Positions 1-6,600 are shown, counted from the first letter of the stretch. The stretch is DNA of 12,279 nucleotides from Candidatus Hydrogenedentota bacterium (GCA_007118235.1 SKRY01000253.1:1-12279), one strand, 5' to 3'. Notes: generated by a model from the letters alone, not told the origin. Numbers and translations: made by a program.

Positions 1-875
1 ACACCAAGGCCTTCCGGCGGCTTAAACACAAGACCCAGGTCTTCCTCGCCCCCGAGGGCGATCATTATCGCACACGGCTTACCCACACCCTCGAGGTCGC
101 GCAGATCGCCCGCACGGCGGCGCGCGCCCTATTCCTCAACGAAGACCTCACCGAGGCCATCGCCTTGGGCCATGACCTCGGGCATACCCCATTTGGACAC
201 GCGGGGGAGGCCGTGTTAAACGATGTCTATGAGCACGGCTTCAGCCATAGCGCCCAAAGTTTGCGCATTGTGGATGTCCTCGAGGAAAGGCGCCAAGGCG
301 CGGGCCTTAACGTGACCCATGAAGTCCGCGAAGGCATCCGGCTTCACTCCCGCGCGAAAAGCATCCTAGACGGACGCCGCCCGGATGAGCCGTGTTCGTG
401 CGAGACCGCCGTGGTAAGCCTGAGCGACGCCATCGCCTACATCAATCACGACATTGACGACGCTCTCCGCGCGCGTGTCATTACCGAAAGCGATCTGCCG
501 CAGGACTGCCTTGAGGCGCTCGGACGGAACAGCGCACAGCGGATAGACACGATGGTGCGGGCCGTCATTGAGGGAAGCCACGAGGGCCGCATCGACATGA
601 CGCCCGAGGTGCGGGACGCCACCCAAGCCCTGCGCATGTACCTTTATGCCGAACTCTATCCCTGTGAAAGCATCGCGGCCGAGGTGGTCAAGGCCAAGAA
701 GATCCTGCGGGAACTTTACTATCATTTCAAGGAAACGCCCAGCCCCATGATCGCCCCCGCCCGGGCCGGCGATCTCCCCGGCCAAAACGTGGTGGATTTC
801 GCCGCCAGCATGACGGATCACTTCGCCCTCCAGCTTTACCAGCGGGTGTTCTTTCCTGCGTCATGGCGGCCCTGA
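1..875 (+). CDS. dgt: dGTP triphosphohydrolase-like HD-domain protein, 5' end missing
   Basis: The reading frame is open from base 3 to the TGA at 873-875, so the true start lies outside the window; an internal ATG at 165 falls inside the catalytic core and is not the start. The visible 290 residues begin with the family signature TKAFRRLKHKTQVF. They continue with the metal-binding HD pattern: His in RLTHTLEV, His-Asp in LGHDLGHTPFGHAGE, and a later Asp in SDAIAYINHDIDDA. The C-terminal MTDHFALQLYQR is typical of this family. These enzymes split dGTP (some members other dNTPs) into the deoxynucleoside and triphosphate in the cytoplasm. Roughly 60-70 N-terminal residues appear to be missing, judged from family layout. 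The last 13 bases overlap the next gene, a nucleoside phosphorylase that would use deoxyguanosine. Family assignment is secure; the exact nucleotide preference is not readable from sequence. Confidence 0.93.
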   Translation, partial: TKAFRRLKHKTQVFLAPEGDHYRTRLTHTLEVAQIARTAARALFLNEDLTEAIALGHDLGHTPFGHAGEAVLNDVYEHGFSHSAQSLRIVDVLEERRQGAGLNVTHEVREGIRLHSRAKSILDGRRPDEPCSCETAVVSLSDAIAYINHDIDDALRARVITESDLPQDCLEALGRNSAQRIDTMVRAVIEGSHEGRIDMTPEVRDATQALRMYLYAELYPCESIAAEVVKAKKILRELYYHFKETPSPMIAPARAGDLPGQNVVDFAASMTDHFALQLYQRVFFPASWRP

Positions 876-1576
876 CGCCCCGCCCCCTCGTCGGCATCAC
901 CGGCGGCTCGGGGATCAACCTTGAGCCGATGCTATCAAAACGCCATGCCTCGTGGCCGTTTGCCGATTGTCCAGGGCTGGCCTCCGCCACCGCGCCCGGC
1001 CATGAAGGGCGCTTCATCCATGGCGAGGCCGCCGGCGTCCCCGTCATCCTCCAGCAAGGGCGGCTCCATTTCTACGAAGGGCACGATTATGCCGCCGTAA
1101 CGTGGCCCATTGACCTCCTCCGCGATTGGGGCGTGCATACTCTCCTCTTCACCAACGCCGCAGGCGGCCTGCGCGCCAGCGTTTCAGCGGGCAGTCTGAT
1201 GCCCGTGGCTGCCGTCCGGACATGGCCCTTCCGTCATTGGCCCCGCCGCCCGGAACGTCTGAACCCTGACCTGACGCTCGAAACGGGGACGCCACCGGGC
1301 TGCTACTGGTGGGTTCCAGGCCCTGCCTACGAGACGCCCGCCGAAGTCCGGGGGCTCCAACGGTTGGATGGCGGCGCCGTCGGCATGAGCACGGCGCCCG
1401 AGCTTCAGCGGTCCAAGGAACTGGGGCTTCGCGCCGCGGCGATCGCAGTGATTACAAACACGTGCGGCGCCTCGGGGCCACTGTCCCACGGCCATGTGCT
1501 CGAGCAGGCGCGTGGACAATCCGAGCGCTTGCGCCAGATTCTCACGGAACACCTGCCCCGCCTCGCCTCGCGATAG
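863..1576 (+). CDS. Purine nucleoside phosphorylase (PNP/MTAP family), compact
   Basis: This 237-residue protein carries the trimeric PNP/MTAP signatures in order: GITGGSG (11-17, phosphate site), GHEGRF (46-51), GRLHFYEGH (66-74), TNAAGGL (97-103), GPAYETPAEVR (153-163), VGMSTAPE (173-180) and VITN (196-199). The Thr-Asn pair at 198-199 and Glu157 are the residues used by 6-oxopurine phosphorylases, so guanosine or inosine type substrates are inferred over methylthioadenosine. The protein is short for the family (usually about 265-290). The stretch between AAGGL and GPAYET is only about 50 residues and lacks the usual DHINL-type segment. The ATG at 863 overlaps the 3' end of dgt by 13 bp, which suggests translational coupling; no clear Shine-Dalgarno sequence precedes it. 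With dgt it would convert dGTP to guanine and deoxyribose-1-phosphate. Family is confident; full activity is less so given the shortened middle. Confidence 0.87.
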   Translation: MAALTPRPLVGITGGSGINLEPMLSKRHASWPFADCPGLASATAPGHEGRFIHGEAAGVPVILQQGRLHFYEGHDYAAVTWPIDLLRDWGVHTLLFTNAAGGLRASVSAGSLMPVAAVRTWPFRHWPRRPERLNPDLTLETGTPPGCYWWVPGPAYETPAEVRGLQRLDGGAVGMSTAPELQRSKELGLRAAAIAVITNTCGASGPLSHGHVLEQARGQSERLRQILTEHLPRLASR

Positions 1577-1636
1577 ATGGATCGCCAAGTCCCAGCGGAA
1601 ACGCTCCGCGGTTGGTGTATCCCCCCTTGGCCCGTG

Positions 1637-1642
1637 TATACT
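1637..1642 (+). promoter_or_regulatory. Putative -10 box for the small membrane protein gene
   Basis: TATACT matches the sigma-70 -10 consensus at five of six positions. A weak -35 candidate, TTGGTG at 1612-1617, lies 19 bp upstream. Transcription from here would give a leader of about 125 nt before the ATG at 1776. The site sits 60 bp after the stop of the phosphorylase gene, so it would begin a new transcript. Confidence 0.45.
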
Positions 1643-1682
1643 GCATTCCTTTCAGTAGAGACTAGCAAGTGAAGACAATTAC

Positions 1683-1716
1683 GGGCTTTTCGGGCGCGCG
1701 GCCAGAAAAGCGCCCG
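1683..1716 (+). promoter_or_regulatory. Leader segment with two mutually exclusive stems
   Basis: CGGGCGC at 1691-1697 pairs perfectly with GCGCCCG at 1710-1716. Alternatively GGGCTTTTC at 1683-1691 pairs with GAAAAG at 1705-1710 plus CCC at 1713-1715, with a two-base bulge. The two pairings share bases and cannot form together. The segment lies inside the predicted untranslated leader of the small membrane protein gene. It matches no riboswitch class I recognise. Confidence 0.3.
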
Positions 1717-1775
1717 GAGCGTCAGGGCGGCGACAAGGTCCTGCGTAAGCCACACTAATGGAAGGGATTTGGAAC

Positions 1776-2327
1776 ATGCACGAACAGGATATGTACGAAC
1801 AACATGAACACCAACAGAGCGGTGGACGGAGCAAGTGGCTCTGGGGCTGCGGCATCGGCTGCGGGGCGCTGCTCGTATTAGTGATTGTACTCGCCGGCGT
1901 GATGTATTTCGTCGTCCGAACGGGTTTGGACACGATGGGCGACATGGCGTCTCAGCAGCTCGAGGAACACTACGACACCATGAGAGAGCAGGCGGACATC
2001 CCGGAGGAATACCAGGCCACATATGACGAACTCGTCAGCATCGCCACCGGAGACGAGGCCTCGCCGTGGGTCCGCGTGCTGGCGTTGCCGGTTGTGCTTG
2101 GCACGCTCGAGGACGGCGAAGTAAGCGAGGAGGAGTTCGAGATGGTCCAGCACGTGGTCGAGGTGTTCCGGGAGAATCCGGACGCCGGTCTGATGGATCT
2201 GCAACGGATTTTCGAGGAGCATCCCGAACTCTACGACAGCTTCCAGCGCATTCAGGAGGAGCTGGAGGATATCGAGGATATCGAAGAGATTTACGAGCCC
2301 GAGGAGATGGAAGAACCCGCCACGTGA
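1776..2327 (+). CDS. Small single-pass membrane protein with acidic C-terminal region
   Basis: I do not recognise a named family. From the ATG at 1776 the protein has 183 residues. A hydrophilic His/Glu/Gln-rich N-terminus and a basic GRSK are followed by WGCGIGCG at 23-30, continuing into one hydrophobic membrane segment to about residue 47. The remaining 135 residues are helical-looking and strongly acidic, ending in Glu/Asp/Ile repeats; two adjacent copies of the nine bases GAGGATATC encode part of these. The positive residues before the membrane segment suggest the N-terminus is cytoplasmic and the acidic part is outside. An upstream in-frame ATG at 1758 exists, but GGAAGGG at 1760-1766 lies nine bases before the 1776 ATG, so I chose the latter. 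Cys-Gly-rich motifs ahead of a membrane helix are, as I recall, frequent in Planctomycetota-like proteins. Function is unknown. Confidence 0.75.
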   Translation: MHEQDMYEQHEHQQSGGRSKWLWGCGIGCGALLVLVIVLAGVMYFVVRTGLDTMGDMASQQLEEHYDTMREQADIPEEYQATYDELVSIATGDEASPWVRVLALPVVLGTLEDGEVSEEEFEMVQHVVEVFRENPDAGLMDLQRIFEEHPELYDSFQRIQEELEDIEDIEEIYEPEEMEEPAT

Positions 2328-2445
2328 GACGCTCACTCACGGGTGTGCGGCCCATGAGATTCCCCCGCGGTTCCGGTCACCATCCAGTAGCCGGGACCGC
2401 GTTTCCGTTCGCGCCGGCGCCGCCGGACAACCAAGCGGTTCCAAG

Positions 2446-2477
2446 TGGCGCGGTGTTTTCGGCATAATGGCGCGGTG
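2446..2477 (+). promoter_or_regulatory. Putative promoter with paired 10-bp direct repeats
   Basis: TGGCGCGGTG occurs at 2446-2455 and again, identical, at 2468-2477, so the copies are 22 bp apart, about two helical turns. Between them and touching the second lies CATAAT (2463-2468), a reasonable -10 box, with TTCCAA at 2439-2444 as a weak -35 at 18-bp spacing. The arrangement would suit a regulator binding across the promoter of the beta-helix gene that starts at 2524. The repeat is seen; the promoter and operator roles are inferred. Confidence 0.35.
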
Positions 2478-2523
2478 CGCCATCCGGAAAGCATTCGAAC
2501 AATAACACAGGGAGAACAGGACG

Positions 2524-4056
2524 ATGGAACGCAGAGCTTTCTTACAAACCACGGGCGCGGCGGCCGCGGCGGCCTGCATCACGGGCGCGCCCGCCTTCGC
2601 GAACGACACGAGTGGAGACGCGCCGGATGTGTGGGTTAATGTCAAGAACTTTGGGGCGCGTGGAGACGGCGAGACGCTCGATGCCGAATCCCTCGCCCAA
2701 GCAATCACCCACGCCAGCAGCCACGGGATCGGGACCGTATTCCTCCCCTCGGGCGTGTACATGGTCGAGAAGACCTTGTATCTTCCCTCAAACGTCGCCC
2801 TCGTGGGCGCCGGCCGCGAGAACACGCGCTTGAAGGCGGTCGAGGGGACCTTGTTCGACATGCACAAACCGGATCCCCGCACGGCGGATATTCGCCAGCG
2901 GCGCACCCTAATCAGCACCGAGGGCGTATCCACGGTGCGGGAGACTCTCACCGAGAACATCGCAATCAAGCATCTCACCGTGGACTGGAACAACTGCCCG
3001 ACAGACTCCTATGGGCACAGCGTCGCGCTCATGGACAGTTGCGATCGCGCGCTCATCCAAGACGTGGCGTTCGTGAATTGCATGCCGTCGGATCATCCCG
3101 ACAGCGGCGAGGGCTTGGGCAGCCGGTTCCGTTGCGAGTGCGTGATGTACAGCAACGCGCGTTACGGCCTGATGGATAACGTTCTCCTCACCGACTCGGG
3201 GTACCGGCCCTTGTCGGTGGCCTATGGCTCGAAGAAGATCACCTTCCAGAACGGTGTGATTCACGCCGAGAATCCCGTGTGGCGCCATGTCTTTTGCGAG
3301 AACCACGGCGACGGCATCACGCGCGACGCAAAGTTCGTGCATGCCGAGGTCATTTTCCTCAATTCCACGTTCATCCTGGACGGCGGCACGGGACACGACG
3401 GCATCTGCTCCCACACCGGCACGACCCATGTGGAGAACTGCGACTTCTACATCAGCCCCGAGGCGGAAACTTTTCGCATCATCCTGAGGCCCTTCGACGG
3501 TTCGCGCAATTGCCGGTATATCAACAACCGGTTTCATTGCGCCCGGCGTTTTCGTTCACCGTTGCGCATCATGGCCACGACGGAGCGCGATCCCGCGGCG
3601 TGGGACAACCAGAACCGGTCCATTACGTTTTCGGGAAACATCATCGATCTATCCTATGCCGAAGACGTGGCCGATCGCCGGGATCCCGCCGTTGATTTTC
3701 CCGCGGGCGATCGCCGGATTCACGTCCATGACAATCAGTTCCACATCCAGTGGGAAGGGCCGGTGCGGAGTCCCGTGATCGCCATGCGCGAGCCCGAGAG
3801 CTTCTCCATCGCCCACAATGTCATTGAGATTGAAGCGCCGGAAAACTCCGAAACCGCCACCGGAATCGTCATCGAGGACGGCGTACAGGGCCAGATCATG
3901 GGCAACAGCGTGGCGGGAGACGTTACCGTGGGCGTGGAACTCAGGGGCGAGACGGACAAGGTGATCGCCGTGGCCAATAACCTCGCGGACGCGGTGGAAA
4001 CCGGCATTCGCAACAACGCGGCGGGAACCACCGAGACCGGTAACAACATCACGTGA
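2524..4056 (+). CDS. Tat-exported right-handed beta-helix protein, pectate lyase superfamily
   Basis: The 510-residue protein starts with a twin-arginine signal: ERRAFLQ (2-8), an Ala-rich hydrophobic stretch, and AFA at 24-26 before Asn-Asp as the likely cleavage site. It should therefore be exported folded. Mature residues 38-49 (VNVKNFGARGDG) and the following region, with GTVFLPSGVYMV and LPSNVALVGAG, are the hallmark N-terminal strands of the pectate lyase 3 superfamily domain. Further on are many short Asn/Asp/Gly-rich repeats compatible with a parallel beta helix (for example VENCDFYI, RYINNRFH, IAHNVIEI). Such proteins act on, or bind, polysaccharides; the substrate cannot be told from this sequence. 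AGGGAG at 2509-2514 gives nine bases to the ATG. It is monocistronic here, convergent with the fol operon, and separated from it by a hairpin. Fold is confident; enzymatic activity is not. Confidence 0.85.
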   Translation: MERRAFLQTTGAAAAAACITGAPAFANDTSGDAPDVWVNVKNFGARGDGETLDAESLAQAITHASSHGIGTVFLPSGVYMVEKTLYLPSNVALVGAGRENTRLKAVEGTLFDMHKPDPRTADIRQRRTLISTEGVSTVRETLTENIAIKHLTVDWNNCPTDSYGHSVALMDSCDRALIQDVAFVNCMPSDHPDSGEGLGSRFRCECVMYSNARYGLMDNVLLTDSGYRPLSVAYGSKKITFQNGVIHAENPVWRHVFCENHGDGITRDAKFVHAEVIFLNSTFILDGGTGHDGICSHTGTTHVENCDFYISPEAETFRIILRPFDGSRNCRYINNRFHCARRFRSPLRIMATTERDPAAWDNQNRSITFSGNIIDLSYAEDVADRRDPAVDFPAGDRRIHVHDNQFHIQWEGPVRSPVIAMREPESFSIAHNVIEIEAPENSETATGIVIEDGVQGQIMGNSVAGDVTVGVELRGETDKVIAVANNLADAVETGIRNNAAGTTETGNNIT

Positions 4057-4065
4057 GTCGATTAA

Positions 4066-4097
4066 AGGCCATTGGGGGTTCACGCCCCCAATGGCCT
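4066..4097 (-). terminator. Hairpin between convergent genes, probable folE terminator
   Basis: AGGCCATTGGGGG (4066-4078) and CCCCCAATGGCCT (4085-4097) form a perfect 13-bp stem with a 6-base loop. On the minus strand it lies 35 bases after the folE stop and is followed by TTTAAT, a short U-rich tail. On the plus strand, ten bases after the beta-helix gene, no U run follows. It therefore looks best as the folE-side terminator and may also serve the plus strand. Confidence 0.65.
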
Positions 4098-4132
4098 CCA
4101 ATTACCAATGGCGGCGAATCTCGCGCACGCCC

Positions 4133-4702
4133 TCAATGGCGCATCTCGCGGCCGATCAAATCAAGAAACTCCATGCGGGTGGCCTCCTCGTCGTGGAAGC
4201 TGCCGAGCACGGAGGAGGTGGTCATCAAACTGTTCTGTTTGGCTACGCCGCGCATCATCATGCAGAGATGGCGGCACTCCATGACCACCCCTACCCCTTC
4301 CGCCTCCGTTGCGTCCATTATGGCTTGAGCCACGTGTGCCGTGAGGCGCTCCTGGATCTGAAGACGGCGGGCATAACAATCCACCAAGCGGGCGAGTTTG
4401 CTCAGGCCAATGACATGGCTCTGGGCGATGTAGCCAACGTGACACCGGCCGAAGAAGGGGAGCATGTGGTGTTCGCAGAGGCTGTACACCTCGATGTCCC
4501 GGCAAATGATCATGTTGTTGGAGCAGGCTTCGAAAACCGCTCCATTGATGATGGCTTCCGGGTCCTCCCGGTAGCCCGACGTAAGATACGCATAGGCCTC
4601 GGCCACGCGCTGGGGAGTGCGGGCCAATCCCTCGCGGTTGGGGTCCTCCCCCAATTCGATAAGAAGGCTGTGGATCAACTCAGCGACACGTTCCGTGTTC
4701 AT
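4133..4702 (-). CDS. folE: GTP cyclohydrolase I
   Basis: This 189-residue enzyme catalyses the first pterin step, GTP to 7,8-dihydroneopterin triphosphate plus formate, in the cytoplasm. Diagnostic features are EVYSLCEHHMLPF at 71-83, with zinc ligands Cys76 and His79; the VIGLSKLARLVDCYARRLQIQERLT-type core at 97-121; and HLCMMMRGVAKQ at 145-156, with the third zinc ligand Cys147. The length fits the family. The frame continues 41 codons upstream, but that extension lies inside folK. The ATG at 4702 overlaps the folK stop as ATGA and begins exactly where the family does. It is the last gene of the four-gene operon. Confidence 0.96.
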   Translation of the reverse strand: MNTERVAELIHSLLIELGEDPNREGLARTPQRVAEAYAYLTSGYREDPEAIINGAVFEACSNNMIICRDIEVYSLCEHHMLPFFGRCHVGYIAQSHVIGLSKLARLVDCYARRLQIQERLTAHVAQAIMDATEAEGVGVVMECRHLCMMMRGVAKQNSLMTTSSVLGSFHDEEATRMEFLDLIGREMRH

Positions 4703-5232
4703 GCAAGAAACCTTTGCTGCATTTGCTGGGTGAAGGCGGAATCCCGCTCCAGGTTTGAGACATCCATCGCAGCGGCCACCTGGCGCACCGGCTCGCCCGT
4801 GTCGGGCAACGTGGCGCCGGGCCAAGCCTCGGCCACGGGAACCGCCAGAAAGCTTCGAGTCCGGATCTCGGGATCGGGGATGGTGAGCCCCTGTTCATCG
4901 ACCACCCAGTCCCCATACAACGCGATATCCAAATCCAGCGAACGCGGAGCATGGCGGTCGGCGGTCCGCACGCGGCCCTCGGCTTCTTCAATGAAGCGCA
5001 ACAGACCGAACTTCAGCTCCCGGGGCGGCTGGCTTGTCCGGAAACAACATGCGCCGTTGAGAAACGGGGGCTGCCCGGCGCGCTCAACGGCCGGACACCA
5101 GTAGAAGGCGGACAGCCCTTCAATGGGACGCTCCGCGGCCAGGCGTTCGAGCGCGGCGGAGATGTGTTCCAGGGGCTCAATGTTCGAACCCACCGCCACG
5201 CACACCCGGATCTCCGCCTCAACCGGGCTCAT
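4699..5232 (-). CDS. folK: 2-amino-4-hydroxy-6-hydroxymethyldihydropteridine pyrophosphokinase
   Basis: The 177-residue protein has the HPPK signatures: VAVGSNIEP at 12-20, PPFLNGAC at 55-62, HAPRSLDLDIALYG at 94-107 with the two magnesium-binding aspartates Asp100 and Asp102, and IPDPEIRTRSFLAVPVAE at 118-135. The enzyme transfers pyrophosphate from ATP to 6-hydroxymethyl-7,8-dihydropterin in folate synthesis. The ATG at 5232 overlaps the folB stop by 14 bp, with purine-rich GGGAAAGG just upstream. Its stop overlaps the folE start by four bases. Both overlaps point to translational coupling within one transcript. It is the clearest sign that the operon serves folate and not only other pterins. 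Confidence 0.95.
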   Translation of the reverse strand: MSPVEAEIRVCVAVGSNIEPLEHISAALERLAAERPIEGLSAFYWCPAVERAGQPPFLNGACCFRTSQPPRELKFGLLRFIEEAEGRVRTADRHAPRSLDLDIALYGDWVVDEQGLTIPDPEIRTRSFLAVPVAEAWPGATLPDTGEPVRQVAAAMDVSNLERDSAFTQQMQQRFLA

Positions 5233-5599
5233 TCCTTTCCCTTACTATCTCCACCGACACGGTCTGCGCGAAACGCAACGCGCCAGGCTTTCCAACGTGG
5301 ACTTCCACGCATTGTACGACAGGGCTGTGTTCGAGACAGCATTGCGCCACCGCTTCCGCGAGACGTTCAATAAGAAAGAACGACGAGTTCTCCACCAACT
5401 GGAACACGGCTTTCTTCACACTCTTGTAATCCACCGTGTCCCCGATGCGATCGCTTTCACACGCCGTGCGCAAGTCGGCGTGAAGCGCAATGTCCAGGAT
5501 GACGTCCTGTCTCTTGGTTCGTTCTTCGTCATGCACGCCCACGATGCAGCGGACAAGCAGACCTTGGATGCGAATCGTGTCGAGAAGAGGCTCAGCCAT
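5219..5599 (-). CDS. folB: Dihydroneopterin aldolase
   Basis: This 126-residue protein converts 7,8-dihydroneopterin to 6-hydroxymethyl-7,8-dihydropterin plus glycolaldehyde. Family marks are the N-terminal strand with RCIVGVHDEERTKRQDV (17-33, containing the conserved Glu), GDTVDYKSV (53-61), LIERLAEAV (76-84) and the catalytic-lysine segment GKPGALRFA (103-111, Lys104). The ATG at 5599 overlaps the end of the upstream reductase gene by eight bases, and GGGAG lies about seven bases before it. The product feeds folK directly downstream. FolX-type epimerases belong to the same superfamily; the company of folK favours an aldolase. Confidence 0.93.
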   Translation of the reverse strand: MAEPLLDTIRIQGLLVRCIVGVHDEERTKRQDVILDIALHADLRTACESDRIGDTVDYKSVKKAVFQLVENSSFFLIERLAEAVAQCCLEHSPVVQCVEVHVGKPGALRFAQTVSVEIVRERNEPG

Positions 5600-6341
5600 A
5601 GACCGCTCCCTTCATATGCCGTCCGCCATCGACATAGATGGTCTGGCCTGTAATGAAACCGGTTGTAAGCAGAAACAGCACGGTATCGGCGATATCCCTC
5701 GGGTTTCCATACGTCTGCATGGGGTTGGTGTGGGCGTATTGCTCAAGATACGCCTGCGTCTTTCCCTCGGGCGCGAGGATCAACCCGGGGGCGATGGCGT
5801 TGACCCGGATCGCGGGCGCGAATTCGAGCGCCATCATCCGCGTCAGTGTGAACAGCATCCGCTTGCTGAGATGATACGCCGCATGGGCCTTGTCATACGA
5901 GACGATTCGCGTGTCCAGAAAGTTGATGATGTGTCCCGCTTTCCCGCGCCCGGCGAAAGTCCGGCCCAGTATAAGCGGGGCCAGCGCGTTGACGTTGATG
6001 TTCTCGCGTAGATCGTGCTCGGTGAAGTCCATCAGCGTGGACTCCGGAAAGATGGAGGCGTTGTTTATCAGGATATCGACATCGCCCGCCTCCTCCATCG
6101 CGCGAGGCAACAGACCAGCCACCCCCTCGGCGTCCGCCAAATCACATTGCACGGTCCACGCCCGGCGTCCCTGGCCGCGCACGCGCCCGGCCAGGCCCGC
6201 GGCATCGTCCGCCGAATGGCCATAATGGATGCATACATCCGCGCCGGCGCCGGCGAGCGCTTCCGTGACCGCCCGCCCCAACCGTTTGGCGCCTCCAGTA
6301 ATCAAGGCGGTGTGTCCCGCCAAGCGCAATTCGTCCGCCAC
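5592..6341 (-). CDS. folM: FolM/PTR1-like pterin reductase (short-chain dehydrogenase)
   Basis: The 249-residue protein is an NADPH-type short-chain dehydrogenase: TGGAKRLG at 15-22 (the Arg-bearing TGxxxRxG form typical of pteridine reductases), NNAS at 93-96, and catalytic Tyr156-x3-Lys160. The stretches IINFLDTR, VNAIAPGLIL and terminal DGGRHMKG resemble E. coli FolM (dihydromonapterin reductase). It probably reduces dihydropterins or dihydrofolate. As first gene of the fol operon it could supply the reductase step if folA is absent; that is inference. Start choice: the frame reaches a GTG at 6401, but that codon overlaps the -10 box. The GTG at 6341 has GGGGAG five bases upstream and starts where the family starts. 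Its stop overlaps folB by eight bases. A generic SDR role is possible but less likely. Confidence 0.85.
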   Translation of the reverse strand: MADELRLAGHTALITGGAKRLGRAVTEALAGAGADVCIHYGHSADDAAGLAGRVRGQGRRAWTVQCDLADAEGVAGLLPRAMEEAGDVDILINNASIFPESTLMDFTEHDLRENINVNALAPLILGRTFAGRGKAGHIINFLDTRIVSYDKAHAAYHLSKRMLFTLTRMMALEFAPAIRVNAIAPGLILAPEGKTQAYLEQYAHTNPMQTYGNPRDIADTVLFLLTTGFITGQTIYVDGGRHMKGAVYG

Positions 6342-6346
6342 ACTGG

Positions 6347-6352
6347 CTCCCC
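6347..6352 (-). promoter_or_regulatory. Shine-Dalgarno sequence that sets the folM start
   Basis: GGGGAG on the minus strand ends five bases before GTG 6341-6339. It supports that GTG over the upstream GTG at 6401, which lies at the -10 box and would not be in the message. Confidence 0.6.
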
Positions 6353-6392
6353 GTTTATTGGGCAGGTTCTTTTCCCCGCCAGACTCGAGGGC

Positions 6393-6398
6393 ATTATA
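6393..6398 (-). promoter_or_regulatory. Putative -10 box of the fol operon
   Basis: Perfect TATAAT on the minus strand, about 50 bases upstream of the GTG start at 6341. The -35 position at 17-18 bp spacing (6416-6422) has no good TTGACA match and coincides with the edge of the inverted-repeat element starting at 6422. Confidence 0.5.
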
Positions 6399-6482
6399 CA
6401 CAGGGGACGCGGGAGACTTCTCACCCCAATCGCCGGATAAAGCGCTGTGCCGGGCGTTTACATCCCCGGGCCCTTCGGGCCA

Positions 6483-6498
6483 CCCCCTTCGAAGGGGG
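6483..6498. repeat. Perfect palindrome CCCCCTTCGAAGGGGG
   Basis: A 16-bp self-complementary sequence inside the inverted-repeat element, flanked by GGGCC and GGAATTAATT. A degenerate relative lies at 6587-6600. Palindromes of the CCCCCTTNNAAGGGGG type are, as I recall, dispersed in many bacterial genomes. Confidence 0.7.
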
Positions 6499-6515
6499 AA
6501 TTAATTGGTTCACCT

Positions 6516-6550
6516 GTTGGGTAAATCATAACCGTTGGGTGAATCACAAC
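6516..6550. repeat. Tandem imperfect 17-base repeat
   Basis: GTTGGGTAAATCATAAC (6516-6532) is followed after one base by GTTGGGTGAATCACAAC (6534-6550). The two differ at two positions, both A/G transitions. With only two copies and one-base spacing it is not a CRISPR array. Confidence 0.75.
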
Positions 6551-6586
6551 TCAGCCGCCGTGGCCGCTTTGGATAACGGATTCCCT

Positions 6587-6600
6587 CCCCTTGAAAGGGG
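6587..6600. repeat. Degenerate CCCCTT/AAGGGG hairpin
   Basis: CCCCTT (6587-6592) and AAGGGG (6595-6600) are separated by GA. It resembles the perfect palindrome 100 bases to the left, in the same element. Confidence 0.55.

Noticed and set aside
1595..1609. GCGGA/TCCGC hairpin after the phosphorylase gene as a terminator
   Set aside because: A five-pair stem without a T run; too common in GC-rich sequence to support a call.
1309..2022. Frames at 1309-1665 (plus) and 1405-2022 (minus)
   Set aside because: Arg/Pro/Ala-rich shadow products overlapping the phosphorylase gene and its downstream promoter; no motifs.
2323..2341. CGTGAG/CTCACG inverted repeat as a terminator
   Set aside because: Only six pairs, starting inside the stop codon region, and no U-rich tail.
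2337..2993. 218-codon minus-strand frame
   Set aside because: Antisense across the promoter region and the Tat signal of the beta-helix gene; no recognisable domain or ribosome site.
4703..4825. Upstream extension of the folE frame
   Set aside because: It lies inside folK in another frame; family alignment and the ATGA overlap place the start at 4702.
4091..5104. 337-codon open frame on the plus strand
   Set aside because: Antisense to folE and folK, both unmistakable; its product shows no motifs.
6342..6401. GTG at 6401 as start of the folM-like gene
   Set aside because: The codon overlaps the edge of the TATAAT -10 box, so it would not be transcribed; GTG 6341 has its own ribosome site.
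6516..6550. Possible CRISPR fragment
   Set aside because: Only two units with a one-base gap, imperfect, no spacers and no cas genes.
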